DNA of 64,000 nucleotides, from the NCBI RefSeq assembly GCF_000740675.1, contig NZ_JPXI01000023.1:62001-126000 (forward strand). Reading direction: 5' to 3'. Made by a program: the position numbers and the translations under genes. Positions 54,942 through 64,000 of the stretch are shown here, in pieces; the first letter of the stretch is position 1; each line of letters begins with the position of its first letter. Source of the stretch: Massilia sp. BSC265 (GTDB taxonomy: Bacteria; Pseudomonadota; Gammaproteobacteria; Burkholderiales; Burkholderiaceae_D). Below the pieces are notes generated by a model. That model saw nothing but the letters and a program-made list of their open reading frames with translations, did not search any database and had not been told where the DNA came from.

Positions 54942-55859
54942 TTACTGGATGCCGCCGATCCGTTTCGGATCGCCGAAGTTCATCCAGACGACGATCGCCT
55001 TGCCAACAATGTTCTTGTCCGGAACGAAGCCCCAATAGCGGCTGTCGGCACTGTTGTCGCGGTTATCGCCCATCATGAAATAGTTGCCCGGAGGTACGAT
55101 ACAGGTAAACTTGTCGTACGAATAGTCGCAGGCCTCACGGTTCGGGAAATTCTCCACGGCGCCGAGATCGAGCGTGCGCTTGCCGTCGGTGTTCAGGATG
55201 CGGTGCGACAGGCTGGTGAGGTGCTCGGTGAACTGCTTGTGGTAGACCGGATGCTGGTCGTCCAGGTAGTCGTCCATCGGGGTGTATTGCACCGGCTTGC
55301 CGTTCACGGTCAGGCGCTTGTTCTCGTAGGTGATGGTATCGCCCGGCACGCCGATGACGCGCTTGATGTAGTCCTGACCCATGTCCTTCGGATACTTGAA
55401 CACCATCACGTCGCCACGCTGCGGATCGCCGACTTCGATCACCTTCTTGTTGATGATCGGCAGCCGGATGCCGTAGGCGTACTTGTTCACGAGGATGAAG
55501 TCGCCCACCAGCAGGGTCGGCACCATCGACGAGGACGGGATCTTGAACGGCTCCCACAGGAAGGAGCGCAGGACGAAGACCAGCGCGATCACCGGGAAGA
55601 AGCTGCCCGAGTACTCGATCCAGGTCGGCTGGCGCAGGTGCGCCTGCTCGATGGCGGCGCGCCCGTTGCCGCTGTCGACCTTGATGCCCTCGGCGGTCAG
55701 CTTGGCTGTGCGCGCGTCGTACTCGGCCAGGGCGGCGTCGGCCTTGCGGCGGCGCGCCCTGGCCAGCACGAACACGTCCAGGCACCAGATGACGCCGGTC
55801 ACTACCATCAGGACGAACAGGATCAGAGCAAAATTGCTCAGGATGGGTTGCATATCCAT
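54942..55859 (-). CDS. lepB: Signal peptidase I
   Basis: 305 residues with two N-terminal membrane helices. The catalytic serine is in IPSSSMVPTLLVGD, the lysine in DYIKRVIGVPGD, and box E is GDNRDNSADSRYWG. It cleaves signal peptides of exported proteins at the periplasmic face of the inner membrane. It follows lepA with no gap, the conserved lepA-lepB operon. Confidence 0.97.
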   Translation of the reverse strand: MDMQPILSNFALILFVLMVVTGVIWCLDVFVLARARRRKADAALAEYDARTAKLTAEGIKVDSGNGRAAIEQAHLRQPTWIEYSGSFFPVIALVFVLRSFLWEPFKIPSSSMVPTLLVGDFILVNKYAYGIRLPIINKKVIEVGDPQRGDVMVFKYPKDMGQDYIKRVIGVPGDTITYENKRLTVNGKPVQYTPMDDYLDDQHPVYHKQFTEHLTSLSHRILNTDGKRTLDLGAVENFPNREACDYSYDKFTCIVPPGNYFMMGDNRDNSADSRYWGFVPDKNIVGKAIVVWMNFGDPKRIGGIQ

Positions 55860-57653
<1,794 letters not shown>

Positions 57654-57746
57654 TAACAAAGCTCAAAACCAAAAAGGCCGCGGGCAGCGCGGCAGGCTAC
57701 GACAGCAAACGGATGCAATGCGGTGGCGAAAGGCGCGTGGCAATGC

Positions 57747-57792
57747 AAAAAAGCGCTCCGTGGGGGGCATGCCGGCCCCCGGTCGAAGCGCT
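57747..57792 (-). terminator. Rho-independent terminator downstream of the glutaredoxin gene
   Basis: On the minus strand an outer AGCGCT pair encloses an inner GGGGGC/GCCCCC stem with a 6-base loop, and the 3' arm ends in TTTTTT. It should end the mucD-glutaredoxin transcript before lepA. Confidence 0.75.
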
Positions 57793-57954
57793 CGATCAAG
57801 CGAATGAAAAGCGTTGGCGGCAGGTCTGCAATCGGCCGGCGCTTTTCCGACCCCGGCATTTTACCGGATTCCGCGCCGGAAAGCCCGGTTTTGGGCTTGC
57901 CGAGGGGCAGAAAGGCGGATTTCGGGTTAACTTCGGGACAATGCGCCGGTTCTC

Positions 57955-57985
57955 GTAGGGTGGTCGGCTCGGCCGACCACCCTAC
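57955..57985. repeat. REP-like palindrome
   Basis: GTAGGGTGGTCGGC and its exact complement flank TCG, a 14-bp perfect stem. It starts three bases after the glutaredoxin stop and has no T-run on either side. The GTAGGGTGG end is typical of interspersed extragenic palindromes; whether it is repeated in the genome cannot be seen here. Confidence 0.55.
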
Positions 57986-57987
57986 TT

Positions 57988-58260
57988 CTAGGCCGCCCTT
58001 GCCAGGCAAGCATCAGCCCAGCCGCGCGACGCAGCCGGATCGAGGAAGTAATGGCACTGTTCCTCGCCAGCTGGGTCCCCGTACAGCACCGGCACCAGTT
58101 CGTCGAAACGCGCCACCAGCGCCGGGTCGGCGTCGACGTCGACCACGGCGACCTCGAAGTGCTCGCCCGGCTGCTGCAGGGCCAGCAAGGCCTGCAGCAT
58201 GTCTTCGCACAGGTGGCAGTAGCTGCGCGAATAGAGCGTGAAAGGAACCGTGCGCGTCAT
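57988..58260 (-). CDS. Glutaredoxin-family thioredoxin-fold protein
   Basis: 90 residues with a thioredoxin-like fold. The strand FTLYSRSYCHLCEDML carries a CxxC redox pair (CHLC), and VPVLYGDP holds the cis-proline region. Small glutaredoxin-like proteins of this kind are common next to mucD in beta-proteobacteria. The partner is unknown. It overlaps the mucD stop by four bases (ATGA), so the two are made together. Confidence 0.88.
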   Translation of the reverse strand: MTRTVPFTLYSRSYCHLCEDMLQALLALQQPGEHFEVAVVDVDADPALVARFDELVPVLYGDPAGEEQCHYFLDPAASRGWADACLARAA

Positions 58261-59726
58261 TGGCGTGGCTTCACGACGACGTACTGGGTGACGTTCTCGC
58301 GCCGCACCAGCAGGGCCACCGGCTTCTTCGGATCCAGCTTGGCGATCACGGCATTGAACTGGGCAGCGTTGCTCACCTGGGTATTGCCCACTTGGGAGAT
58401 GATGTCGCCCGGACGGATGCCCGCCGTCGCCGCATTGCCCTCGGCATTCTCGACCAGCACGCCGCCGTCGATGCCGGTTTCGGCGCGCGCGGCCGCCGGG
58501 ATGTCGGAGACCACCAGGCCGAGCGCGTTCGGCGCGGCGCCCGGGGCCGGCTTCTTGGGCGTGGCGCGGGCGGTCGGGGAGCGCTCTTCCTGCAGTTCGA
58601 CGATGGTTACCGGCACGTCGAGCTGGGTGCCGCGGCGCCAGACGGTGACGGTGGCGCGGCTGCCCACCTTGGTGGCGCCGACCAGGCGCGGCAGGTCGCG
58701 GGTGGTCTCGATCGGCTGGCCGTTGAACTTCAGGATGATGTCGCCGACCTTGATGCCGCCCTTCTCGGCCGGGCCGCCGGCTTCCACCATCGACACCTCG
58801 GCGCCACGCGCCTTGCCCAGGCCGAGCGATTCGGCCACGTCGCGCGTGACTTCGCTGATCTGCACGCCGAGGCGGCCGCGCGTGACCTTGCCGGTGGTCT
58901 TCAGCTGGTCGGCGACGCGCATGACCTCGTCAATCGGCACGGCGAAGGAGATGCCGTTGTAGGCGCCCGAGAGCGTCGCGATCTGCGAGTTGATGCCGAT
59001 GACCTCGCCGCGCATGTTGATCAGGGGGCCACCCGAGTTGCCGGGGTTGACGGCAACGTCGGACTGGATCAGCGGCAGGTATTCGCCGGTGTCGCGCGAC
59101 TTGGCCGAGATGATGCCGGAGGTCACGGTATTGTCGAGGCCGAAGGGCGAGCCGATCGCCACCACCCATTCGCCGACGCGGATCTTGCTGGAGTCGCCGG
59201 TGCGCAGGTAAGGCAGGTTGCCGGCCGACAGCTTGAGCAGGGCCACGTCCGAGCGGCGGTCCGCGCCCAGCACCTTGGCCTTGAACTCGCGCCGGTCGGT
59301 CAGCGTGACGGTGACTTCGTCCGCTCCTTCCACCACGTGGGCATTGGTCAGGACAAAACCGTCGGCGGAAATGATGAAGCCGGAGCCGACCCCACGCGTC
59401 ACCTGCTCTTCGGCCCCACCGGGCCGGCCCGGACGACCCTGGCCGCCGCCGCGCGGGATCTGGCCGCCGAAGAAGCGCCGCAGGAATTCCTGCATCTCCT
59501 CCTCGCCCGGCATGCCCTGGCCGCGCGCGACGCGTTCGGTGGTGCGGATGTTGACCACGGCCGGGCCGACCTTGTCGATCAGGTCGGAAAAGTCGGGCAG
59601 CCCGGTGACGACCGGAGGCTGCACGGGAACCGGGGCGGCCGCCATGGAAGCAGAGGGGAAGAAGGCGCAGCTTGCGGCGGCCAGCAGGATCAGGCTGATG
59701 GAACGATGCGTGAATTGACGGGTCAT
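58257..59726 (-). CDS. mucD: Do-family periplasmic serine protease (MucD/DegQ type)
   Basis: 489 residues. A signal peptide (about 1-29) is followed by a trypsin-like domain with the triad His (TNAHVVEGADE), Asp (RRSDVALLKL) and Ser (NPGNSGGPLIN), and two PDZ domains (about 275-375 and 390-485). A Gly/Arg-rich loop near residue 95 is the extended LA loop. It degrades or refolds misfolded envelope proteins. The family is normally in the sigma-E operon rpoE-rseA-rseB-mucD; here rseB is absent and a 224-base gap with dyads precedes it. Confidence 0.94.
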   Translation of the reverse strand: MTRQFTHRSISLILLAAASCAFFPSASMAAAPVPVQPPVVTGLPDFSDLIDKVGPAVVNIRTTERVARGQGMPGEEEMQEFLRRFFGGQIPRGGGQGRPGRPGGAEEQVTRGVGSGFIISADGFVLTNAHVVEGADEVTVTLTDRREFKAKVLGADRRSDVALLKLSAGNLPYLRTGDSSKIRVGEWVVAIGSPFGLDNTVTSGIISAKSRDTGEYLPLIQSDVAVNPGNSGGPLINMRGEVIGINSQIATLSGAYNGISFAVPIDEVMRVADQLKTTGKVTRGRLGVQISEVTRDVAESLGLGKARGAEVSMVEAGGPAEKGGIKVGDIILKFNGQPIETTRDLPRLVGATKVGSRATVTVWRRGTQLDVPVTIVELQEERSPTARATPKKPAPGAAPNALGLVVSDIPAAARAETGIDGGVLVENAEGNAATAGIRPGDIISQVGNTQVSNAAQFNAVIAKLDPKKPVALLVRRENVTQYVVVKPRQ

Positions 59727-59868
59727 GGGCTTGGCGTGGGAAGGCTGAGATTGACTTTATGGTAAGCCAAAACACGCGCTTTGTCGCGCCGTACGCGGGT
59801 TCGCCGCGCCCCCATCGGAGGTGGAAAACGGGAGTCGGGAAGAATGGGCGAGCTTATATGCAGGATGA

Positions 59869-59901
59869 ATCACCACAATGGTGTGATATGCCTCGCATAT
59901 C
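59869..59901. promoter_or_regulatory. Two overlapping palindromes upstream of mucD
   Basis: ATCAC-CACAATGGT-GTGAT (59869-59887) overlaps GATATGC-CTC-GCATATC (59885-59901). Both arms are perfect (5 and 7 bp). They lie in the gap where rseB is expected, 140-175 bases before mucD, and could be operators for a separate mucD promoter. A TATAAG hexamer lies nearby on the minus strand. Confidence 0.35.
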
Positions 59902-59950
59902 GTGCGACGAATGCATCGGCATCGGACATTACCCGGCCCCGCAGCCCGTC

Positions 59951-60355
59951 CTAGAGCCGCTTGACCGCGGCCGGGAGCGGATCGGCCGCGGGCCCGTCAT
60001 GCGGCACCGCGCCCTGCCCGGCCAGCTTGCTGCCGTTGAGCGCCTCGCTGCCCGCCACGACCGACGGTGCGATCGCTGCCAGCGCATCCACCGGCGTCGC
60101 CGGCCGCCCGGTGCCGCGCCGCAGCGGCGTGGGCTCGGCGGCGAGCCGGTCTGCCAGGCGCAGCGCGAAGCCGGGCGGCAGTTCGACCGATACTGCCTCG
60201 TCCCGCAAGGCGTCGCCGATCGTGTGGTAAAGGCCCCATGTCTGTCGCCCATCCTCTTCGCGCAAGGCCGCGAGCGCCAGTTCGAGGTCGGCATCCGGCA
60301 ATTCGCCGTCCGCAAAGGCCGATATGTATTCGCGTATCTTTTTGTTCGTGTCCAT
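59951..60355 (-). CDS. rseA: Anti-sigma-E factor RseA, short form without membrane segment
   Basis: 134 residues from the ATG at 60355. The N-terminal sigma-binding domain is typical (KKIREYISAFADGELPDADLE, TWGLYHTIGDALRDE). After about residue 85 the sequence is Ala/Pro/Gly-rich and stops without the membrane helix and periplasmic RseB-binding domain that normal RseA/MucA proteins (about 170-215 residues) have. It should still bind RpoE but cannot be anchored or cut by DegS/RseP in the usual way. It follows rpoE, as is standard. The shortening and the missing rseB look like one deletion. Confidence 0.82.
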   Translation of the reverse strand: MDTNKKIREYISAFADGELPDADLELALAALREEDGRQTWGLYHTIGDALRDEAVSVELPPGFALRLADRLAAEPTPLRRGTGRPATPVDALAAIAPSVVAGSEALNGSKLAGQGAVPHDGPAADPLPAAVKRL

Positions 60356-60414
60356 CTGGTAACCTGCCGGCGTCGGTCTGTTCAATTTGTCCCGTATCTG
60401 TACGATCCCGCTAC

Positions 60415-61017
60415 CTACCGACGTTTGTCAACCGGGAAATCGAGCAATGGGCGCAATTTCTCGGCAATGACTTCGCGTGCACGGAAAATCCGGCTGCGTA
60501 CGGTTCCTATCGGACACGCCATCACCTCGGAGATTTCTTCGTAGCTTAATCCTTCTATTTCTCGCAGAACAATTGCCGTTCGCAATTCCAGCGGCAGTGC
60601 TTCCATGGCCGCATTCACCGTATGGGCAATCTGCTTGCTCGCCAACACCGATTCCGGGGTGTTAATGTCGCGCAAGCTGTCTGCGTCATCGAATCCTTCT
60701 GCCCGCTCGGCGTCGGCCTCGGTGGAGGTCGGCGCGCGGCGGCCCTGTGTGACCAGATAGTTCTTGGCCGTGTTGATCCCGATGCGATACAGCCAGGTGT
60801 AGAAGGCGGAATCGCCGCGGAAGTGCCGCAGGGCGCGGAAGGCCTTGATGAAGGTCTCCTGCACGACATCCTCGGCTTCGGCCGGGTCGTGCACGAGGCG
60901 CGACACCAGGCGCATCAGGCGGCGCTGGTACTTGGCCACGAGCAGGTCGAACGCGCCCCGGTCGCCAGCCTGGACGCGCTCCACCAACACCTGATCACCC
61001 TCGCGTTCTGTCGTCAC
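60415..61017 (-). CDS. rpoE: RNA polymerase sigma-E factor
   Basis: 200 residues from a GTG at 61017, preceded by GGGGCAGGG. Region 2 is YQRRLMRLVSRLVHDPAEAED and FIKAFRALRHFRGDSAFYTWL in parts; region 4 is LPLELRTAIVLREIEGLSYEEI and GTVRSRIFRAREVI. This is an envelope-stress ECF sigma factor. The start agrees with E. coli RpoE alignment (..DQVLVERVQ) and with a sigma-E promoter ending 37 bases upstream. The long open frame to 61377 is not coding. It is followed by rseA. Confidence 0.95.
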   Translation of the reverse strand: MTTEREGDQVLVERVQAGDRGAFDLLVAKYQRRLMRLVSRLVHDPAEAEDVVQETFIKAFRALRHFRGDSAFYTWLYRIGINTAKNYLVTQGRRAPTSTEADAERAEGFDDADSLRDINTPESVLASKQIAHTVNAAMEALPLELRTAIVLREIEGLSYEEISEVMACPIGTVRSRIFRAREVIAEKLRPLLDFPVDKRR

Positions 61018-61053
61018 GGACCCTGCCCCATCGGCTGCACCGGTCCACCTCCA

Positions 61054-61080
61054 TAAGAGTTGGCCGGCTGCAATAAGTTC
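61054..61080 (-). promoter_or_regulatory. Sigma-E autoregulatory promoter of rpoE
   Basis: Minus-strand GAACTT (61080-61075), a 16-bp spacer and TCTTA (61058-61054) match the sigma-E consensus GAACTT-N16-TCTNA. The -35 overlaps the end of the upstream gene, and the start site would be about 30 bases before the GTG. Confidence 0.7.
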
Positions 61081-61633
61081 AAAGTATTTTGTGCTCCATC
61101 GATGACACGCCGGCCGCCTGCCCGCCTGCGCCGAGCGCCACCACCAGGGCACGAAATGCCTCCGGCGGCAGGCTGTCCGGCAAGACGGCGACCGTGCAAG
61201 GTGCGGAGCGGCGGGCGGCCAGCCAACGGCGCATGCACCAGCCGCGCACACCATCATCCACCCCGTCCCCACCGTCGCCGGAGGACGTCTCGAGGCACAG
61301 CAGCAGCATGCGCGGCCACAGCGTCGTGCCGGCCGACAAGCTCGCCGGCAAGGCTTCGAATTTGTCTCGCCGCACACCCTGTTGTACCGTCAGGCGTAGC
61401 TGGCCGGGTCCAGAAATATCAATGCGATGCACCATTGCAGGACCGAGCGCGGCATGCAGGACGCGTGCCGCGCCGAACAGCAGCGCAAGCGCCACATACG
61501 GCGCGGCCGCGAAGGCCGGCGACGTGGCAAGGCCCACGGCGCACGCGGCCGCGAGCAGGGAGGCGCCGAAGCCGGCGAGCAGGCAGCGCAGGCAGCGGGA
61601 CGGCGCAATGACGACGGTCACCGCGATCGACAT
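61079..61633 (-). CDS. YgfX-like membrane protein
   Basis: 184 residues. Two hydrophobic helices (about 17-40 and 44-62) follow a short N-terminus with IAPSRCLRCLLAG. A soluble domain follows, with ISGPGQLRLTVQQG, LWPRMLLLCLE and a late FRALVVALGAGG. This plan and the place between fabF and rpoE match YgfX-type proteins of beta-proteobacteria. The role is uncertain; some relatives were described as toxins acting on division proteins. Confidence 0.65.
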   Translation of the reverse strand: MSIAVTVVIAPSRCLRCLLAGFGASLLAAACAVGLATSPAFAAAPYVALALLFGAARVLHAALGPAMVHRIDISGPGQLRLTVQQGVRRDKFEALPASLSAGTTLWPRMLLLCLETSSGDGGDGVDDGVRGWCMRRWLAARRSAPCTVAVLPDSLPPEAFRALVVALGAGGQAAGVSSMEHKIL

Positions 61634-61827
61634 GGTCTTGTTCGAGGAAAGGAGGGGCGCCGACGCCTGGGGGCGGACGGGAGGAGATACGGGGGAGTGT
61701 TTTACACAAATGCGTTGCGCAAATGTGCTGCATGAAGCGCAGGACCGAACGGTCCAGGCTGTCAGGCGCCCATTCCGATTAGACCGGAACGGGCGTGATC
61801 TAGTTCAGACCGCGGGCCTGAAAAACC
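61634..61827. other. Intergenic region after fabF with a hairpin
   Basis: 194 bases with no gene. CGCCC-A-TTCCG and CGGAA-C-GGGCG (61767-61795) form a 10-bp stem with one mismatch around seven bases. It has no T-run, so termination is doubtful. Confidence 0.35.
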
Positions 61828-63075
61828 TTAGACTTTTGCGAAGACGAGGGTACCGTTGGTACCGCCGAAGCCGAAGGAGTTCTTGACCGCGTAGTCGATC
61901 TTCATGTCCCGCGCCGTGTTGGCGCAGAAGTCCAGGTCGCATTCCGGATCCTGGTTGAAGATGTTGATCGTCGGCGGCGACACCTGCTTGTGGATCGCCA
62001 GCACGGTGAACACCGATTCCAGGCCGCCCGCGCCACCCAGCAGGTGGCCGGTCATCGACTTGGTCGAGTTCACGACGATGTTCTTCGCGTGATCGCCGAA
62101 GACGCGCTTGATGCCGCGCACTTCCGCCACGTCGCCCAGCGGCGTCGAGGTGCCGTGTGCGTTGACGTAGTGGACTTCGCTGGCGTTCAGGCCGGCGTTG
62201 TGCAGCGCTGCGACCATGCAGCGCGCCGCACCACTCCCGTCCTCGACCGGCGAGGTGATGTGGTTGGCGTCCGCGCTCATGCCGAAGCCGATGACTTCGG
62301 CGTAGATCTTGGCACCGCGCTTGACCGCGTGTTCGTACTCTTCAAGCACCATCACGCCGGCGCCCTCGCCCAGCACGAAGCCGTCGCGGTCCTTGTCCCA
62401 CGGACGCGATGCGGTGGCCGGGTCGTCGTTGCGGGTCGACAGCGCGCGCGCCGAGGCGAAGCCGCCCAGGCCCAGGGGCGATACGGTCGATTCCGCGCCG
62501 CCGGCGATCATCACGTCGGCATCGCCGTACTCGATCAGGCGAGCGGCGGCGCCGATGCAGTGCAGGCCGGTGGTGCAGGCGGTGACGATCGCCAGGTTCG
62601 GGCCGCGCAGGCCGAATTTGATCGAGAGATCGCCCGAGATCATGTTGATGATCGATGCCGGCACGAAGAAGGGCGAGATGCGGCGCGGGCCGCGGTTCAT
62701 GTACTCTTCCTTGGTGGCTTCGATCATCGGCAGGCCGCCGATGCCCGAACCGATGGTCACACCGATGCGGTCCGCGTTTTCCTCGGTCACGACCAGGCCC
62801 GAATCCTGCAGGGCCTGGATGCCGGCAGCCATGCCGTAATGGATAAAGCTATCCATGTTACGGCCTTCCTTGCCCGGCAGGTAGTCTTCCACCTTGAAGT
62901 TCTTGACTTCACCGGCGAAATGCGTCGTGAACGGCGTCGCGTCGAACTTGGTAATGTTGGCAATGCCCGACTTACCGGCCAGCGCCGCTTCCCACGCCTC
63001 GGCAATGGTGTTGCCGATTGGTGAAATGCAGCCCAGGCCGGTAACGACGACACGGCGGTTGCGTGAACGGCTCAA
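61828..63075 (-). CDS. fabF: 3-oxoacyl-[acyl-carrier-protein] synthase II
   Basis: 415 residues. The thiolase-fold active site is complete: catalytic Cys in [12 protein letters not shown], and His residues in [11 protein letters not shown] and [14 protein letters not shown]. It starts [15 protein letters not shown], as FabF does. It elongates acyl-ACP with malonyl-ACP in fatty-acid synthesis and adjusts unsaturated acyl length. It lies 32 bases after acpP in the fab cluster. Confidence 0.97.
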   Translation of the reverse strand: MSRSRNRRVVVTGLGCISPIGNTIAEAWEAALAGKSGIANITKFDATPFTTHFAGEVKNFKVEDYLPGKEGRNMDSFIHYGMAAGIQALQDSGLVVTEENADRIGVTIGSGIGGLPMIEATKEEYMNRGPRRISPFFVPASIINMISGDLSIKFGLRGPNLAIVTACTTGLHCIGAAARLIEYGDADVMIAGGAESTVSPLGLGGFASARALSTRNDDPATASRPWDKDRDGFVLGEGAGVMVLEEYEHAVKRGAKIYAEVIGFGMSADANHITSPVEDGSGAARCMVAALHNAGLNASEVHYVNAHGTSTPLGDVAEVRGIKRVFGDHAKNIVVNSTKSMTGHLLGGAGGLESVFTVLAIHKQVSPPTINIFNQDPECDLDFCANTARDMKIDYAVKNSFGFGGTNGTLVFAKV

Positions 63076-63107
63076 GCGATTCTCCCAGAAACTTTTAAAG
63101 CGACAGC

Positions 63108-63347
63108 TTAGGCCTTGACGTGCGCGGTAGCGTAGTCGATGGCTTGCTTGACGGTGGTGATCTTCTCAGCCTGCTCGTCAGGGATTTCCATTTCGAACTC
63201 GTCTTCCAGTGCCATCACCAGTTCCACGGTGTCCAGCGAGTCAGCGCCGAGGTCGTCAACGAACGAGGATTCGATTTTGATGTCTGCTTCTGCAACACCC
63301 AGTTGCTCAGCGACGATTTTTTTAACGCGTTGTTCGATATCCGACAT
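63108..63347 (-). CDS. acpP: Acyl carrier protein
   Basis: 79 residues, strongly acidic. The phosphopantetheine serine is in [17 protein letters not shown]. It carries acyl chains in fatty-acid synthesis and is activated by AcpS (encoded at 50664). It lies between fabG and fabF, the standard order. Confidence 0.98.
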   Translation of the reverse strand: MSDIEQRVKKIVAEQLGVAEADIKIESSFVDDLGADSLDTVELVMALEDEFEMEIPDEQAEKITTVKQAIDYATAHVKA

Positions 63348-63527
63348 GTTATGGCTCCATTAAGGTATGTGTTGCGGAAAGTGCGCGCATTTTATCAGGT
63401 TTGCGCGATGAAAAACTACTTTCGGCGATTGCCGCTATTTCCACCGAAATTACTGCTAAAAGAAGCGTACACGCCGGATTTTCTTCGTGAGCATTGAAAC
63501 CCCGGCTGCTATCGCCTCCGTGTGCAC
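63348..63527. other. AT-rich fabG-acpP spacer
   Basis: 180 bases with no gene, clearly more AT-rich than the surroundings. It probably holds a separate acpP promoter; I could not fix its hexamers with confidence. Confidence 0.4.
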
Positions 63528-64000
63528 TCAGTTCATGTACATGCCGCCGTTCACGTGCAACTCGGTGCCCGTGATGTAGGCGGCAGTCGGGCCGGCCAGA
63601 AAGGCCACGGCGTGGGCGATGTCTTCCGGCTGGCCCAGGCGGCCCAGCGGGATTTGGCCCAGCAGGGCTTCGTGCTGGCCTTCGCCCAGCGCCTTGGTCA
63701 TGTCGGTATCGATGAAGCCCGGCGCGACGCAGTTGACGGTGATGTTGCGGCTGCCGATCTCGCGCGCCAGCGCGCGGGTCATGCCGGCCACGCCGGCCTT
63801 GGCGGCGGCGTAGTTCATCTGGCCCGGGTTGCCCGAGGCGCCCACCACCGAGGTGATGTTGATGATACGGCCGTGCTTGGCCTTCATCATCCCGCGCAAT
63901 ACCAGGCGCGACAGGCGGCCGACGGCGCTGAGGTTGGTCGAGATGACGCTGTCCCATTCCTCGTCCTTCATGCGCATGGCCAGGTTGTCCTGGGTGATGC
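63528..64000 (-). CDS. fabG: 3-oxoacyl-[acyl-carrier-protein] reductase (3' part, cut by window edge)
   Basis: The frame is open from the window edge and gives the last 157 residues of an SDR enzyme. The catalytic Ser/Tyr/Lys are seen in INITSVVGASGNPGQMNYAAAKAG, written here as ITSVVG and QMNYAAAKAG. The end is GTELHVNGGMYMN, as in FabG. It reduces 3-oxoacyl-ACP with NADPH. It is upstream of acpP and fabF in the same operon direction. The N-terminal NADP-binding part lies outside the window. Confidence 0.95.
   Translation of the reverse strand, partial: ITQDNLAMRMKDEEWDSVISTNLSAVGRLSRLVLRGMMKAKHGRIINITSVVGASGNPGQMNYAAAKAGVAGMTRALAREIGSRNITVNCVAPGFIDTDMTKALGEGQHEALLGQIPLGRLGQPEDIAHAVAFLAGPTAAYITGTELHVNGGMYMN

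Larger units (their letters stand above)
57654..57987. other. Intergenic region between the mucD operon and lepA
   Basis: 334 bases without a gene. It contains the terminator at 57747-57792 and a long palindrome at 57955-57985. No clear lepA promoter could be seen by eye. Confidence 0.6.

Noticed and set aside
60415..61377. Long rpoE start at 61377
   Set aside because: The first 120 residues are Cys/Arg/Trp-rich non-family sequence that overlaps the YgfX-like gene and the sigma-E promoter.

Overview
The window comes from a GC-rich beta-proteobacterial chromosome. The order uvrC-pgsA-tRNA-Gly-tRNA-Cys, the block lepA-lepB-DUF4845-rnc-era-recO-pdxJ-acpS, the pair rpoE-rseA next to fabF-acpP-fabG, a PEP-CTERM protein, several TonB-dependent receptors and many GGDEF/EAL and chemosensory genes all point to Burkholderiales, most likely Oxalobacteraceae (Massilia/Telluria-like). 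The genus is an inference from gene content and style; no database search was possible.

Positions 1-7200 hold the 5' part of a very large indolepyruvate:ferredoxin oxidoreductase read leftward, a divergent Lrp/AsnC regulator, and two divergent c-di-GMP proteins (PAS-GGDEF-EAL and Cache-HAMP-GGDEF). Positions 7400-23070 are an outer-membrane uptake region. They hold a TonB receptor facing a Tat-exported Gfo/Idh/MocA oxidoreductase across an operator-rich gap, a second TonB receptor facing an AI-2E permease across a duplicated operator, an MFS/LysR rearrangement scar, a secreted DNase I-fold hydrolase, and a third TonB receptor in one operon with an ABC ATPase and two ABC-2 permeases.

Positions 23060-40620 are a sensory block. 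It has a large Cache-HAMP-PAS-GGDEF protein, a LOV-domain (blue-light type) histidine kinase with its LuxR-type response regulator and a second PAS-GAF kinase. A ten-gene chemosensory operon on the same strand follows: double-tip MCP, triple CheW, CheB, HEAT, CheR, CheY, CheA, STAS, CheY, and an MCP-like protein with a CheZ-like motif. No flagellar or pilus genes lie in the window.

Positions 40700-46040 contain a PAS/helicase-nuclease chimera (a pseudogene), a CNNM/CorC protein, a LysR regulator divergent from an alpha/beta hydrolase, and a 5'-truncated YeeE transporter.

Positions 46040-64000 are core housekeeping genes, nearly all on the minus strand: two tRNA-Cys, four tRNA-Gly, pgsA, a PEP-CTERM protein, uvrC, acpS, pdxJ, recO, era, rnc, a DUF4845 protein, lepB, lepA, a glutaredoxin-like protein, mucD, a shortened rseA, rpoE, a YgfX-like protein, fabF, acpP and fabG (cut by the window end). 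The expected rseB is missing between rseA and mucD, and rseA has no membrane segment.

The best candidates for something undescribed are the LOV-kinase/chemosensory block with its tandem-tip receptor and CheZ-like fusion, and the altered sigma-E/anti-sigma locus.
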